Shown: positions 17,067 through 24,317 of the stretch, piece after piece
Position numbering within the stretch: position 1 is the stretch's first letter
How the letters are laid out: each line of letters begins with the position of its first letter
Source of the DNA: Intestinimonas timonensis
Lineage (GTDB): Bacteria > Bacillota > Clostridia > Oscillospirales > Oscillospiraceae
DNA: 64,000 bases
NCBI RefSeq assembly: GCF_900626145.1
Contig: NZ_LR130817.1
Location: 834,698 to 898,697 of the forward strand
Reading direction: 5' to 3'
Program-made: the position numbers and the translations under genes
Notes under the pieces: model-generated
What the model saw: only the letters and a program-made list of their open reading frames with translations
Database searches by the model: none
Told to the model about the DNA's origin: nothing

Positions 17067-18453
17067 GTTCCCGCACCTCCTTCGGGTGTTCTTCTGTTTT
17101 CTGGATGTCCTGCTCCATTACAGGCGTCTGCCGGCAGATCTCCCGGCAGAGCTTCAGCTTTTCCCGCTCTGTCCGGATCTTCCGATTCACCTCTGAGAGC
17201 TGTTCATACACTTCTGCCTTTTCTTTCTTCAGCACCTCCTGCGGAACGCCGCTGTCCTCCAGCAGCTTCACAGCTTTCATGTACTGCTCAAACTCCTGCT
17301 CCATGCCGGTGAGCCCTTCCTCGTATAACGCTCTGCTGGGTTCCAGCGCCTCCGCGTCTGCCAGCGCCGCGTAGAGCGGCTGGCGTTTCTTCTTCCGCAC
17401 ATTGAGGAGGGTCCGCTGCTTTGTCAATCTGCCCAGCGTTTCCTCTGTGCGTTGTTCGAATGCCGCCATGTCAGCAGGCGTTGTGATGTCATTTTCCCGC
17501 AGGAACGCGAACTGTGCCTGATACCGTTCGAAGCGCATGACCGCCTGCCGCAGATGCGGCGTCATGCGGGGCGGATACTGTCGCTTTTCGATCTTGCCCA
17601 GTAGATAGAGATAATGGACATAGAGGGCGAGAAAACCGCTGTATCTGGGATGCTTCTGGTACGGCTGATATGCCGGCAGCGCAGGCAAGACAGGCCGCAG
17701 CCCCGCTTCGATTTGTTCCAGGTTGCCCTGGATGGCAACACGGATTCCGTCCTCTGTGAACAGCGGATCTCGCCTGCCGGGGTACTGGTATCGATCCTGC
17801 CCCCGCAGGCGGAAACCGAGCCTGCCGCCATGATGGATCTCATACCCCTTATGCTCCATGAGCAGGAAGAAGTGGCCGAGGTCGTTGGCGTCCCGGATGG
17901 CGTCATGCAGATCTGCCTCCAGCATGGAACGGAAGGTGGGCTGCCCCCTGGACTGGCGCAGCCACTCAATGTAGCTGACCGACCTGGCAGGCGCGCCCTG
18001 CACGATGACGGACAATCCATGCTCCCGGCAGAGTCGGTCTGAAATGGCACGGATCTGCTGGTAGTAGCTTTGCTGCGTACTGTGATACTTTTCGCCGGTA
18101 TCTGCATTCACCGAATTAAATACAATATGCGAATGGATATGATGCCGGTCTACATGGGTCCCAATCACAACCTCAAAGCCGTCCAAGTGTTCCTGCGCGA
18201 ATGCTTTAGCAATTTCTAAAGCAAGTTCAGGTGTGATTTCACCAGGCTTGAACGATTGAATGATGTGATAGCATTGACGCTTATCCAATCGTCCGGTTTC
18301 CAGCTTTGTTTTCATCATCTCGCGGTACTCTCTCCCTGGATCGCAATTAAAATGTGCTGTTAAAATATGCCCATCCGTTTTGTCACCGTTCAGAACATAA
18401 TCAATGGCTTCTTTTAAGCCGCCGTTACGAGGCAGGATTTTCGTAACAGCCAT
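17047..18453 (-). CDS. MobP-type relaxase
   Basis: 468 residues. The N-terminal relaxase domain has a likely nicking Tyr in EAIDYVLN (residue 18) and the metal-binding HUH-type motif DRHHIHSHIVFN (about 100-111), diagnostic of VirD2/MOBP relaxases that cut at oriT and stay bound to the strand. The C-terminal part (after about 300) is coiled-coil-rich (long Glu/Lys/Gln helices) and may bind the coupling protein. The start overlaps the stop of mobC as TAATG. Confidence 0.92.
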   Translation of the reverse strand: MAVTKILPRNGGLKEAIDYVLNGDKTDGHILTAHFNCDPGREYREMMKTKLETGRLDKRQCYHIIQSFKPGEITPELALEIAKAFAQEHLDGFEVVIGTHVDRHHIHSHIVFNSVNADTGEKYHSTQQSYYQQIRAISDRLCREHGLSVIVQGAPARSVSYIEWLRQSRGQPTFRSMLEADLHDAIRDANDLGHFFLLMEHKGYEIHHGGRLGFRLRGQDRYQYPGRRDPLFTEDGIRVAIQGNLEQIEAGLRPVLPALPAYQPYQKHPRYSGFLALYVHYLYLLGKIEKRQYPPRMTPHLRQAVMRFERYQAQFAFLRENDITTPADMAAFEQRTEETLGRLTKQRTLLNVRKKKRQPLYAALADAEALEPSRALYEEGLTGMEQEFEQYMKAVKLLEDSGVPQEVLKKEKAEVYEQLSEVNRKIRTEREKLKLCREICRQTPVMEQDIQKTEEHPKEVREHEHRRR

Positions 18454-18770
18454 TACTTATTCGCTATCCGGAACATAAGCTCATATACCTGATCCAGAAG
18501 ATAGAGTCCCCGTTCGGCATCCTCCGGCTTCGCAATTCCGGCATTGACGCTGCGGGCAATCTGGTTGATGTTGTTGCCGATATGATGTATTTCCGTCCGG
18601 AGCTCTTTAATTTCTTTTGTAGGGCGGGCTTTGACCGGTCGTCCCTCAATAAGCCGTGCAAGATATGCCCGTTTTGTCAGCCTGCACTCTTTGGCCTGAC
18701 AGCACAGCAGCTGATACTGCTGTGTTGTCAGTACGATGTGCAGATGGTGTTCTTTCTTGTTCTCATTCAC
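18453..18770 (-). CDS. mobC: MobC-like relaxosome protein
   Basis: 105 residues from GTG 18770 with AAGGAG at the right distance. The ATG at 18766 is out of frame. It has a basic ribbon-helix-helix-like N-terminus (HHLHIVLTTQQYQLL) and the MobC core around ELRTEIHHIGNNINQIARSVN, an almost invariant motif of the family. MobC helps the relaxase open and nick oriT. It lies right next to the repeat-rich candidate oriT and is coupled to the relaxase gene. Confidence 0.9.
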   Translation of the reverse strand: MNENKKEHHLHIVLTTQQYQLLCCQAKECRLTKRAYLARLIEGRPVKARPTKEIKELRTEIHHIGNNINQIARSVNAGIAKPEDAERGLYLLDQVYELMFRIANK

Positions 18771-19076
18771 ATTTTTCTCCTTCCTGCGGCGTATAGCCGC
18801 AAGTTTTCCGCCCGCAGGCGGCATTGGGGACCGGGGTATCCTCGGCAAGCTGTGCAAATGTACATTTGCGCGATGCTTGCGCCAGCGCCGCCCACGGCGG
18901 CGTTGGCTGTTCCCCGCCGATGGCGGGGCGCTTTTTGAGAGGTAGGTTGATTCCAATACAGGCGGACACGGTCCGCACCTTTTCCAGAAAAAAGAAATGT
19001 CTGGCAGCAGCGCCAGACATCCGGTTTCGCAGGGTCCTTCCGCACAGGGTGTCAATGTAACACCCAAAATAGAAGA
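18771..19076. other. candidate origin of transfer (oriT), rich in inverted repeats
   Basis: A gene-free stretch upstream of mobC with many inverted repeats: TGCGGC-GTATA-GCCGCA (18785-18801); a perfect 16-bp palindrome GCAAATGTACATTTGC (18854-18869) nested in GCAAGC...GCTTGC; CCCCGCC-GAT-GGCGGGG near 18915; GCGGAC-ACG-GTCCGC (18962-18976); ATGTCTGGC...GCCAGACAT (18997-19020); GGGTGT...ACACCC (19047-19065). Such clusters next to mobC and relaxase genes are typical for oriT. The nick site itself cannot be fixed by eye. The GGGTGTCAATGTAACACCC segment is my best candidate area. Confidence 0.6.
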
Positions 19077-19103
19077 GGCAGGGTGTCTTGATGACACCCT
19101 GCC
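19077..19103 (-). terminator. terminator of the HipA-like kinase operon
   Basis: An 11-bp stem (GGCAGGGTGTC / GACACCCTGCC, 5-nt loop) lies 9 bp past the kinase stop. On the minus strand it is followed by TCTTCTATTTT. Confidence 0.7.
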
Positions 19104-19111
19104 TGTCATTA

Positions 19112-20026
19112 TTACCGTTCAAAATCATGGTCGTGCGCTGAACGCTCCCGTTTCTTCAATTTTCGCATTGAGAAATCAAGAATTCGCTCTTTTCTGGCCT
19201 GTAGCATGGTCTTATAAAACTGTTTTTGCAAGTCAGACGCAAATGGCGTTTCATCGATGATTGCAAATACTTGCTCCATATTGATTCTCGGAAGGATTCG
19301 CTTCAGTGCCGCATTGCAATCCGAATAAGACAACGACGAAATGAAGTTAAAATAATTGATTCTCTGTCCGTTGATCTTTATGCCGGAGAGAGGTAGAGAA
19401 AAGGTCCGAAGATCCTGCTCCTTCTGGCTTTCCAGTGTATTTCGCATGATGCTTTCGTCAGCCTGTGGGTAAAGGCTGCTGCCGCAGTCATATACAGGAG
19501 CCAAGTGGAGCTCATCCGTCATGGTATTATACAGAAATCCCCAGTTGCCATTATGCCGATCCCAGTTGCCGATCAGGGCATCTACGATAAACATATCCCA
19601 GAAGTGCTGTTTCAGCAGCGCAGGAGGAAAGGCTGTCTGGTCCTCCATAGCTTGTGTGATATCAGACAGTTCTGTACCATAGCCGCTGTGTCCGGAATTG
19701 ATCACCGTATTTTTCAGAGATGCGAAGTCCTGCAGCACGATTCCTGGTGAAGTGAAATCCTTGCAGGCAACAACAATTTTTTCCGCACCGTTTTTTCTGT
19801 AGATTCCCAGAAGTGTTTCCTGTGCGGCAATACCAACGCTGTTGAAAATATGGCAGCCAATGTATTCTGAAATGCAGCTATTGGCATAACTCAACTCTTT
19901 ATTTTTAGGAGCGAGTGCCGGGAATTTCAGCATATACTGTTCACCGTCGTAAATGACAGCGATCTTTGCGCCATTCGCTCCTGCATAAAACTTATTGCGG
20001 GTAGGTAAGGCTGTAAAATCAAGCAT
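19112..20026 (-). CDS. HipA-like protein kinase
   Basis: 304 residues from ATG 20026 behind AAAGGAGTGAG. The C-terminal part has the HipA-type catalytic segment NWDRHNGNWGFL (Asp-Arg-His plus Asn) and the metal site PVYDCGSSL (DxxSS). The N-terminal part holds a Lys in YMLKFP, the likely ATP-binding Lys. HipA kinases phosphorylate cellular targets (glutamyl-tRNA synthetase for E. coli HipA) and act as toxins with a HipB repressor. No HipB-type helix-turn-helix gene is next door, so this may be a CtkA-like single kinase or one with a different partner. The preceding 90-residue gene is cotranscribed and only 5 bp away. Confidence 0.75.
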   Translation of the reverse strand: MLDFTALPTRNKFYAGANGAKIAVIYDGEQYMLKFPALAPKNKELSYANSCISEYIGCHIFNSVGIAAQETLLGIYRKNGAEKIVVACKDFTSPGIVLQDFASLKNTVINSGHSGYGTELSDITQAMEDQTAFPPALLKQHFWDMFIVDALIGNWDRHNGNWGFLYNTMTDELHLAPVYDCGSSLYPQADESIMRNTLESQKEQDLRTFSLPLSGIKINGQRINYFNFISSLSYSDCNAALKRILPRINMEQVFAIIDETPFASDLQKQFYKTMLQARKERILDFSMRKLKKRERSAHDHDFER

Positions 20027-20031
20027 TGTAC

Positions 20032-20304
20032 TCACTCCTTTCCCATACGGAGATATTTTTCTCTCAGATACCATGCCTGTTCTGATGAGATGACCTGCTC
20101 TACTTCATAGGAATTGATCAGCGCATTCAGGTCGCACCAGCAGAGATCCCAATGGTTATCCTGCCTGCCGCTATCAATGATGTTCCATGATTCCTCCATT
20201 CTCAGGATGGATTCGTGGAGGTCTTCCGGCAGTCCACATTCCAAATAGGACTGGTCCAGCGGCTTTCCCGTTTCCGGATCATATTGTGCGTTTCGATCAT
20301 TCAT
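20032..20304 (-). CDS. small acidic protein cotranscribed with the HipA-like kinase
   Basis: 90 residues from ATG 20304 behind GAGGA. Rich in Glu/Asp/Trp (WNIIDSG, NHWDLCWCDLNALIN), with no membrane segment and no visible helix-turn-helix. I do not recognise the family. Its own promoter, its size, and its position directly before the kinase start make it the natural candidate for an antidote or a regulator of the kinase. That is inference from context. Confidence 0.65.
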   Translation of the reverse strand: MNDRNAQYDPETGKPLDQSYLECGLPEDLHESILRMEESWNIIDSGRQDNHWDLCWCDLNALINSYEVEQVISSEQAWYLREKYLRMGKE

Positions 20305-20342
20305 ACCTGCGTCCTCGCTTGTAACACCATTCTATTGTTTTT

Positions 20343-20371
20343 ATTATACCGACTTATCCCTGTTTTAGCAA
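20343..20371 (-). promoter_or_regulatory. promoter of the HipA-like pair
   Basis: On the minus strand: TTGCTA, 17-bp spacer, TATAAT, about 40 bp before the ATG at 20304 and downstream of the methyltransferase stop. This makes the pair an independent transcription unit. Confidence 0.7.
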
Positions 20372-20397
20372 GTAGTGTTGCCAGACAGCTCAGTAGA

Positions 20398-21132
20398 TCA
20401 TGCCGCCTTTTCCAGCTCGGCTCGAATACGTTCCCGTGCCAGCTCCGCATAGGTGTCTGTGACTTCGATGCCGGTGGCGGTATAGCCCTCCTGCACAGCC
20501 GCCAGCACCGTGGTACCGCTGCCGGCAAAGGGGTCCAGAATATGCCCGCCCGGTTCCGTGATCTTCACGATGTCCCGCATCAGCTGCAGCGGCTTCTCCG
20601 TCAGATGGATGCGGCTCTGGGGATTGCCGTATTTGAACACCCCCGGCAGACACGGGACCGGACGGCTGATAGGCATATCGCCGTTGGAGCCCCAGACGAT
20701 ATATTCCGCCTGCTGGCGGAAGCGCCCCTTCTGCGGGCGGCTGTTGCCCTTATCCCAGACAGCGGTGCCTCGCCAGATCCAACCGGCCCACTGGAGGGCG
20801 TCTGTGGCTGCGGGAAGCTGCCGCCAGTCGATAAACATACATACCGGCGCACCGCTCTTGCATACCTTTCGCGCTTCATACAACCACTCCGCCGCCCAAC
20901 GGGTCCAGGAGCGCTGGTCCTTGGCGTCCCCATCGAAAGGGGGCGGTGCGTTCTCGCCCATGCTGGAATACTTCCTGGCTGTGGATTTGTTTTTCTCCGC
21001 CTGGGTGCGCCCACCGGACGCATAGGGCGGATCGGTGATGACAGCGTCAAAGGTGTTGGGGGCAAAGGTCCCCAGCACCTTCAGAGCATCCCCCTGGAGG
21101 ATGCTCCATTTCTGATTATCGCTCATGCTCAT
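20398..21132 (-). CDS. DNA methyltransferase (DPPY type, probable N6-adenine or N4-cytosine)
   Basis: 244 residues from ATG 21132 behind GGAG (a second ATG follows at 21126). Catalytic motif IV DPPY is at residues 34-37, and SAM-binding motif I FAGSGTT is near the C-terminus (202-208), the order of beta-class amino-methyltransferases, the same plan as phage and ICE-borne DNA modification methylases. No restriction endonuclease gene is adjacent, so protection from host restriction (or regulation) is more likely than a full R-M system. The start lies within the last codons of the upstream gene, indicating translational coupling. Confidence 0.88.
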   Translation of the reverse strand: MSMSDNQKWSILQGDALKVLGTFAPNTFDAVITDPPYASGGRTQAEKNKSTARKYSSMGENAPPPFDGDAKDQRSWTRWAAEWLYEARKVCKSGAPVCMFIDWRQLPAATDALQWAGWIWRGTAVWDKGNSRPQKGRFRQQAEYIVWGSNGDMPISRPVPCLPGVFKYGNPQSRIHLTEKPLQLMRDIVKITEPGGHILDPFAGSGTTVLAAVQEGYTATGIEVTDTYAELARERIRAELEKAA

Positions 21133-21706
21133 GCTTCTCCTTCTTTTTCGTTCGATTTTCGCGGGGCGGAGACAGCTCCGTCTCCACATATTCGCTGATG
21201 ATTCCCAGTGCTTCCTCGTAGCTGTGGCACGCTCCGCCCATGATGCGGGTCTGCATTTCCTTTGCTTCTGCCGCCATGCCATTCTGCCGAAGAACTCTGG
21301 CGGCAATACCCATCAGATGGAAGATGTTGCCGTCCTGCCCCAGCAGAGGGCAGAGAGGGCGGGGGTTCTCCTGCCGGACGGAGCGAAACCCGCCCAGCCT
21401 GTTGGGAACATAGTCGGACAGCCATGTGCCGCCGAATGCGCCGTGGGTCTGCAAACGCCACATCGCCAGCTTCCCCATATCCACCTGAATGTCCTCGAAG
21501 GGGAACAGCAGATTGGTGAGTCCATCGTGCTGAAAAACCTTGACCGTCTCAAAGCGGCTGCCATTCTGCAGGATGCCGTCCTGCGTCAGCAGGTCGTTGA
21601 TGCCATCCAGCCACTCCTGTGCCTCTCCGCCGCAGCCCTGCAGCACCAGTCCCTCCTGATGCTCCATATCCCGCAGATCGTCCGCAGTGATCCTCTCAAT
21701 TGGCAT
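21116..21706 (-). CDS. unknown protein of the modification cassette
   Basis: 196 residues starting ATG 21704-21706, directly at the stop of the preceding gene (TAAATG), with AAAGGAG. Soluble, with Trp/Gly-rich stretches (TWLSDYVPNRLGGF) and a helix containing FHLMGIAARVLRQNGM. It ends in the charged tail KKKEKHEHER, whose codons double as the ribosome site and first ATGs of the methyltransferase gene. No family recognised. Its place in the cassette suggests a role with the methyltransferase or the DUF4406-like protein. Confidence 0.7.
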   Translation of the reverse strand: MPIERITADDLRDMEHQEGLVLQGCGGEAQEWLDGINDLLTQDGILQNGSRFETVKVFQHDGLTNLLFPFEDIQVDMGKLAMWRLQTHGAFGGTWLSDYVPNRLGGFRSVRQENPRPLCPLLGQDGNIFHLMGIAARVLRQNGMAAEAKEMQTRIMGGACHSYEEALGIISEYVETELSPPRENRTKKKEKHEHER

Positions 21707-22480
21707 TTATCTCTCCTTTCTTTTGGGATGCCGTGCAGGCGGCGTCCAGCCAATGGTTTTCTGATCCGTCATCACGGGGATGCCCAGCTCACCGGCTTTA
21801 TAGATCTCCTGCCACATCCCATCCGTCCAGACCGGACCGTACACATTCATCTGCTGACAGGATTCCAGCAGGCGCAGTCCCATCGCCCTGGCTTTCTCGT
21901 CCTGGGCGGGATCGGTGGGATCTGCGACAGGCGGGAACAGCAGATGCGGACAGATAGGGATATTTCCCTCCACAAACACCTCCTGCGCTTTCTGCCGCGC
22001 AAACTCCACATTGTTTGTCACATCGCCCCGCAGCGGAGCACAGATATAGACCAGCTTGGGGCCGCTCCGTTCCAGCTCCGGCGTGCGCTCCCGGAATGCG
22101 GACAGATACTGACCGACGGCATCCCGCAGAGCGGCATAGTCCGCGGCAGTGGGATGATAGGCGTACCATTCCACTTTTCCGTAGTCATCCCACAGGTGGG
22201 GAATGACGCCGCTGCGGAAGTTGGGATTGTTCGGCACCTGCTTTTTACCCCAGACATCCTGAAAGCGCAGCAGCGTCCGGTCCACCACGCCCTCCGTGCG
22301 GTTGAGCACCGTGAGGCGGATGGCGTCATATTGGCTGGAGATATGGGTAGAGAGAAACTCCACCCGTACACGCAGGTCCTTTCCGAGATCTCCCACGCAC
22401 ACACGCCCGGAGAATTGAGGCCGATCCACAAGATTGCTGTGTTCAAACAGCTTTCGCAGCTCCTGCTCATACACGGTCAT
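21707..22480 (-). CDS. protein with DUF4406 / nucleoside-deoxyribosyltransferase-like domain
   Basis: 257 residues. Residues about 142-245 hold a Rossmann-like segment: LVYICAPLRGD at the start, NNVEFARQKAQEVF, then PICPHLLFP and VYGPVWTDGMWQEI. This is the DUF4406/nucleoside 2-deoxyribosyltransferase-like pattern seen in phage and ICE genes. The N-terminal 140 residues have no family I know. Related enzymes cleave or exchange N-glycosidic bonds of nucleosides or NAD-like compounds, so an action on modified nucleotides is possible but unproven. It overlaps the preceding gene by ATGA. Confidence 0.7.
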   Translation of the reverse strand: MTVYEQELRKLFEHSNLVDRPQFSGRVCVGDLGKDLRVRVEFLSTHISSQYDAIRLTVLNRTEGVVDRTLLRFQDVWGKKQVPNNPNFRSGVIPHLWDDYGKVEWYAYHPTAADYAALRDAVGQYLSAFRERTPELERSGPKLVYICAPLRGDVTNNVEFARQKAQEVFVEGNIPICPHLLFPPVADPTDPAQDEKARAMGLRLLESCQQMNVYGPVWTDGMWQEIYKAGELGIPVMTDQKTIGWTPPARHPKRKER

Positions 22481-23118
22481 CGCTCCACACCTCGTTTCTT
22501 TGGCGTTTTTGTTTTCATAGGACTTACTTCTTTTTGCAGAGGTTTTAAGGTCTCACGCCCGATGCCGCGGATCACGCTCCGGCTCTTGCCGCTCAGGACA
22601 AAGGTATCCCTTGTATCGTTGCGGACTTCCTCGCAGGGCAGGATCACGGCAGAACCGGTGATGCGGATATCCCCCTGCACCGTGCCATACACCTTGCAGT
22701 TGCCGGACAGGATGGGAGTCCCCATCGTATGGGGATCGTGAATGATCTGCGCGTTTCCGGAAGCCAGCGCTTTTCCGGTCATGGAGGCCCCGCGGAGATA
22801 GGCGTTGTCCTCGGCGTGGCTGTGGCCGCTCATCACGCTGCCTTTGGAAACATAGGCGCTGCCACAGGCAATGGCGTCGCCCCGCAGACAGGCATCCCGA
22901 TCCACATAGGCGTCACCCGCTGCAATGGCGTCATCGAAGATCCACGCGCAGTCTCCCGGCTCCGCGGACAGGTTGCTTTCGCTTTCCACGAAGCCACCTA
23001 TGTCGCCTGCGCGGATCTCACCGCAGATGTCCCGCAGCGCGCGGATGCGGTGCAGGAACGGATATTCCTCATGGGCCATGTCTGTGATCTCATATTTCTG
23101 ATTGCTGATGGTTCTCAT
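22477..23118 (-). CDS. hexapeptide-repeat (left-handed beta-helix) protein
   Basis: 213 residues from ATG 23118 behind AAGGAG. Residues about 50-165 are imperfect hexapeptide turns (DDAIAAGDAYVDRDACLRGDAIACGSAYVS in two halves), typical of left-handed beta-helix folds. No acyltransferase catalytic His is obvious, so it may be structural, like other phage/ICE 'hexapeptide' proteins of this size. The C-terminus is basic (KTKTPKKRG). It is second in a cassette after the PAPS-reductase-like gene. Confidence 0.7.
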   Translation of the reverse strand: MRTISNQKYEITDMAHEEYPFLHRIRALRDICGEIRAGDIGGFVESESNLSAEPGDCAWIFDDAIAAGDAYVDRDACLRGDAIACGSAYVSKGSVMSGHSHAEDNAYLRGASMTGKALASGNAQIIHDPHTMGTPILSGNCKVYGTVQGDIRITGSAVILPCEEVRNDTRDTFVLSGKSRSVIRGIGRETLKPLQKEVSPMKTKTPKKRGVER

Positions 23119-23132
23119 CTCCTTTTTCTTTT

Positions 23133-23891
23133 TTATGCCGCTTTTGGGCACAGGGCATCTTCTTTTCGGAATGCCGCATCGATGTCGGAAAAGCGCTCCG
23201 TGCGGTTGAATTTCTCGGACACCTTTCCCGGCATGGCCTGCAGCTCCAGCATTCTTGCCCACAGCTCCGGATGGTGGTCATAAAGGTGCCGCAGTTCCTT
23301 CCGCTTGGCATTCGGGCAGAACCAGCAGCCGCCACGGTCTGTGAACGCATAGACAGGTGAAAGCAGCCCTGCCGTTTGGCAGAGCTGCTTTGCATCCTCT
23401 TCGGTGTAGTGATATTTTTCCAGCAGGGACACCTGATCTCCCTGCAAGCGGTGCAAGCGCACCGGCTCATCGCTGGCGATGCCCACATACTGCACAGTAT
23501 CCGGCGTCAGAGTCCTGTTATACCGGCGGATGGGACGGAGTTTACAGTCCCGCTGAACGTAGCAATGCCCGCACAGAGGGAATCCGCGCCGAAGTCCTTT
23601 TTTCGGACCGCGGGTAACTGTTCCGGCAAACAGGTTCAGATAGGTCTTATCCGAACGCAGCACACGGACCGGGATGCCCAACCGTTCCAGTCTGGGGAGC
23701 GCAGTCTCATAGATGAATGCCCGATGCTCCGGCACCTCGCCGGAGGTCCTTTTATCGAACATCACCTCACAGTAGACCGCTTCATCCAGCGGTTCCCCGT
23801 GCTCCAGCGCCAGCAGGATCGTGGCAAGGCTGTCTTTGCCGAAGGAGCAGGACGCAATATGCAGGGTGTTCTTCTTTTCTTTTGAAATCAT
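23133..23891 (-). CDS. PAPS-reductase-like PP-loop enzyme
   Basis: 252 residues from ATG 23891, which has AGAGAGG six bases upstream (ATG 23897 is too close to it). The PP-loop is SFGKDS (residues 16-21), a variant of SGGKDS that binds ATP. Two Cys clusters (CGHCYVQRDC and GGCWFC) could bind a metal or iron-sulphur cluster. The family includes PAPS reductases and DndC-like enzymes, and phage/ICE members are often next to DNA methyltransferase and ParB-like genes. True sulphate reduction is unlikely in this setting. Nucleotide or DNA modification is my inference. Confidence 0.72.
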   Translation of the reverse strand: MISKEKKNTLHIASCSFGKDSLATILLALEHGEPLDEAVYCEVMFDKRTSGEVPEHRAFIYETALPRLERLGIPVRVLRSDKTYLNLFAGTVTRGPKKGLRRGFPLCGHCYVQRDCKLRPIRRYNRTLTPDTVQYVGIASDEPVRLHRLQGDQVSLLEKYHYTEEDAKQLCQTAGLLSPVYAFTDRGGCWFCPNAKRKELRHLYDHHPELWARMLELQAMPGKVSEKFNRTERFSDIDAAFRKEDALCPKAA

Positions 23892-23926
23892 GATCATCCT
23901 CTCTGATTCTGTTTTTGCTGGCAGTA

Positions 23927-23955
23927 TTGTCAGCAGGTGGGGAGTCTGCTATAAT
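23927..23955 (+). promoter_or_regulatory. promoter of the HU gene
   Basis: TTGTCA, a 17-bp spacer and TATAAT lie about 50 bp before the ATG of the HU gene. Near-consensus sigma-A promoter. Confidence 0.85.
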
Positions 23956-24003
23956 AGCGCATATCATTTCCAGTCATTTTAGATATGAAGGAGACGAAAT
24001 ACG

Positions 24004-24276
24004 ATGAATAAAACAGAACTGATCACCGCCATGGCGGAAGCCAGCGGCCTGACCAAGAAGGACTGTGACACCGCTCTGAATGCGTTTGTCGACACGCTGC
24101 AGACTGCGTTGAAGTCCGGTGACAAGGTACAGCTGCTGGGCTTTGGCACCTTCGAGGTGAAAGAGCGCGCTGCCCGCACCGGCAAGAATCCCGCCACCGG
24201 AGCCACCATTGAAATCCCCGCTTCCAAAGCGCCGGCTTTCAAGCCCGGCAAGGCATTCAAGGATTCCGTGCAGTGA
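24004..24276 (+). CDS. hup: HU-family DNA-binding protein
   Basis: 90 residues, the full family length, from ATG 24004 behind GAAGGAG. It begins [20 protein letters not shown] and has the typical beta-arm sequence ([21 protein letters not shown]) with conserved Pro and Arg residues. HU bends DNA and supports integration, replication and repair. It has its own strong promoter and terminator and is the only plus-strand gene within the modification region. It may be the element's own nucleoid protein. Confidence 0.95.
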   Translation: MNKTELITAMAEASGLTKKDCDTALNAFVDTLQTALKSGDKVQLLGFGTFEVKERAARTGKNPATGATIEIPASKAPAFKPGKAFKDSVQ

Positions 24277-24282
24277 TAACAC

Positions 24283-24316
24283 GCCCGCGAGAGACGATCT
24301 CTCGCGGGCCTTTTCT
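24283..24316 (+). terminator. terminator of the HU gene
   Basis: An 11-bp perfect stem (GCCCGCGAGAG / CTCTCGCGGGC, 5-nt loop) is followed by CTTTTCT, 7 bp after the HU stop and touching the end of metK. Confidence 0.88.
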
Positions 24317-24317
24317 G

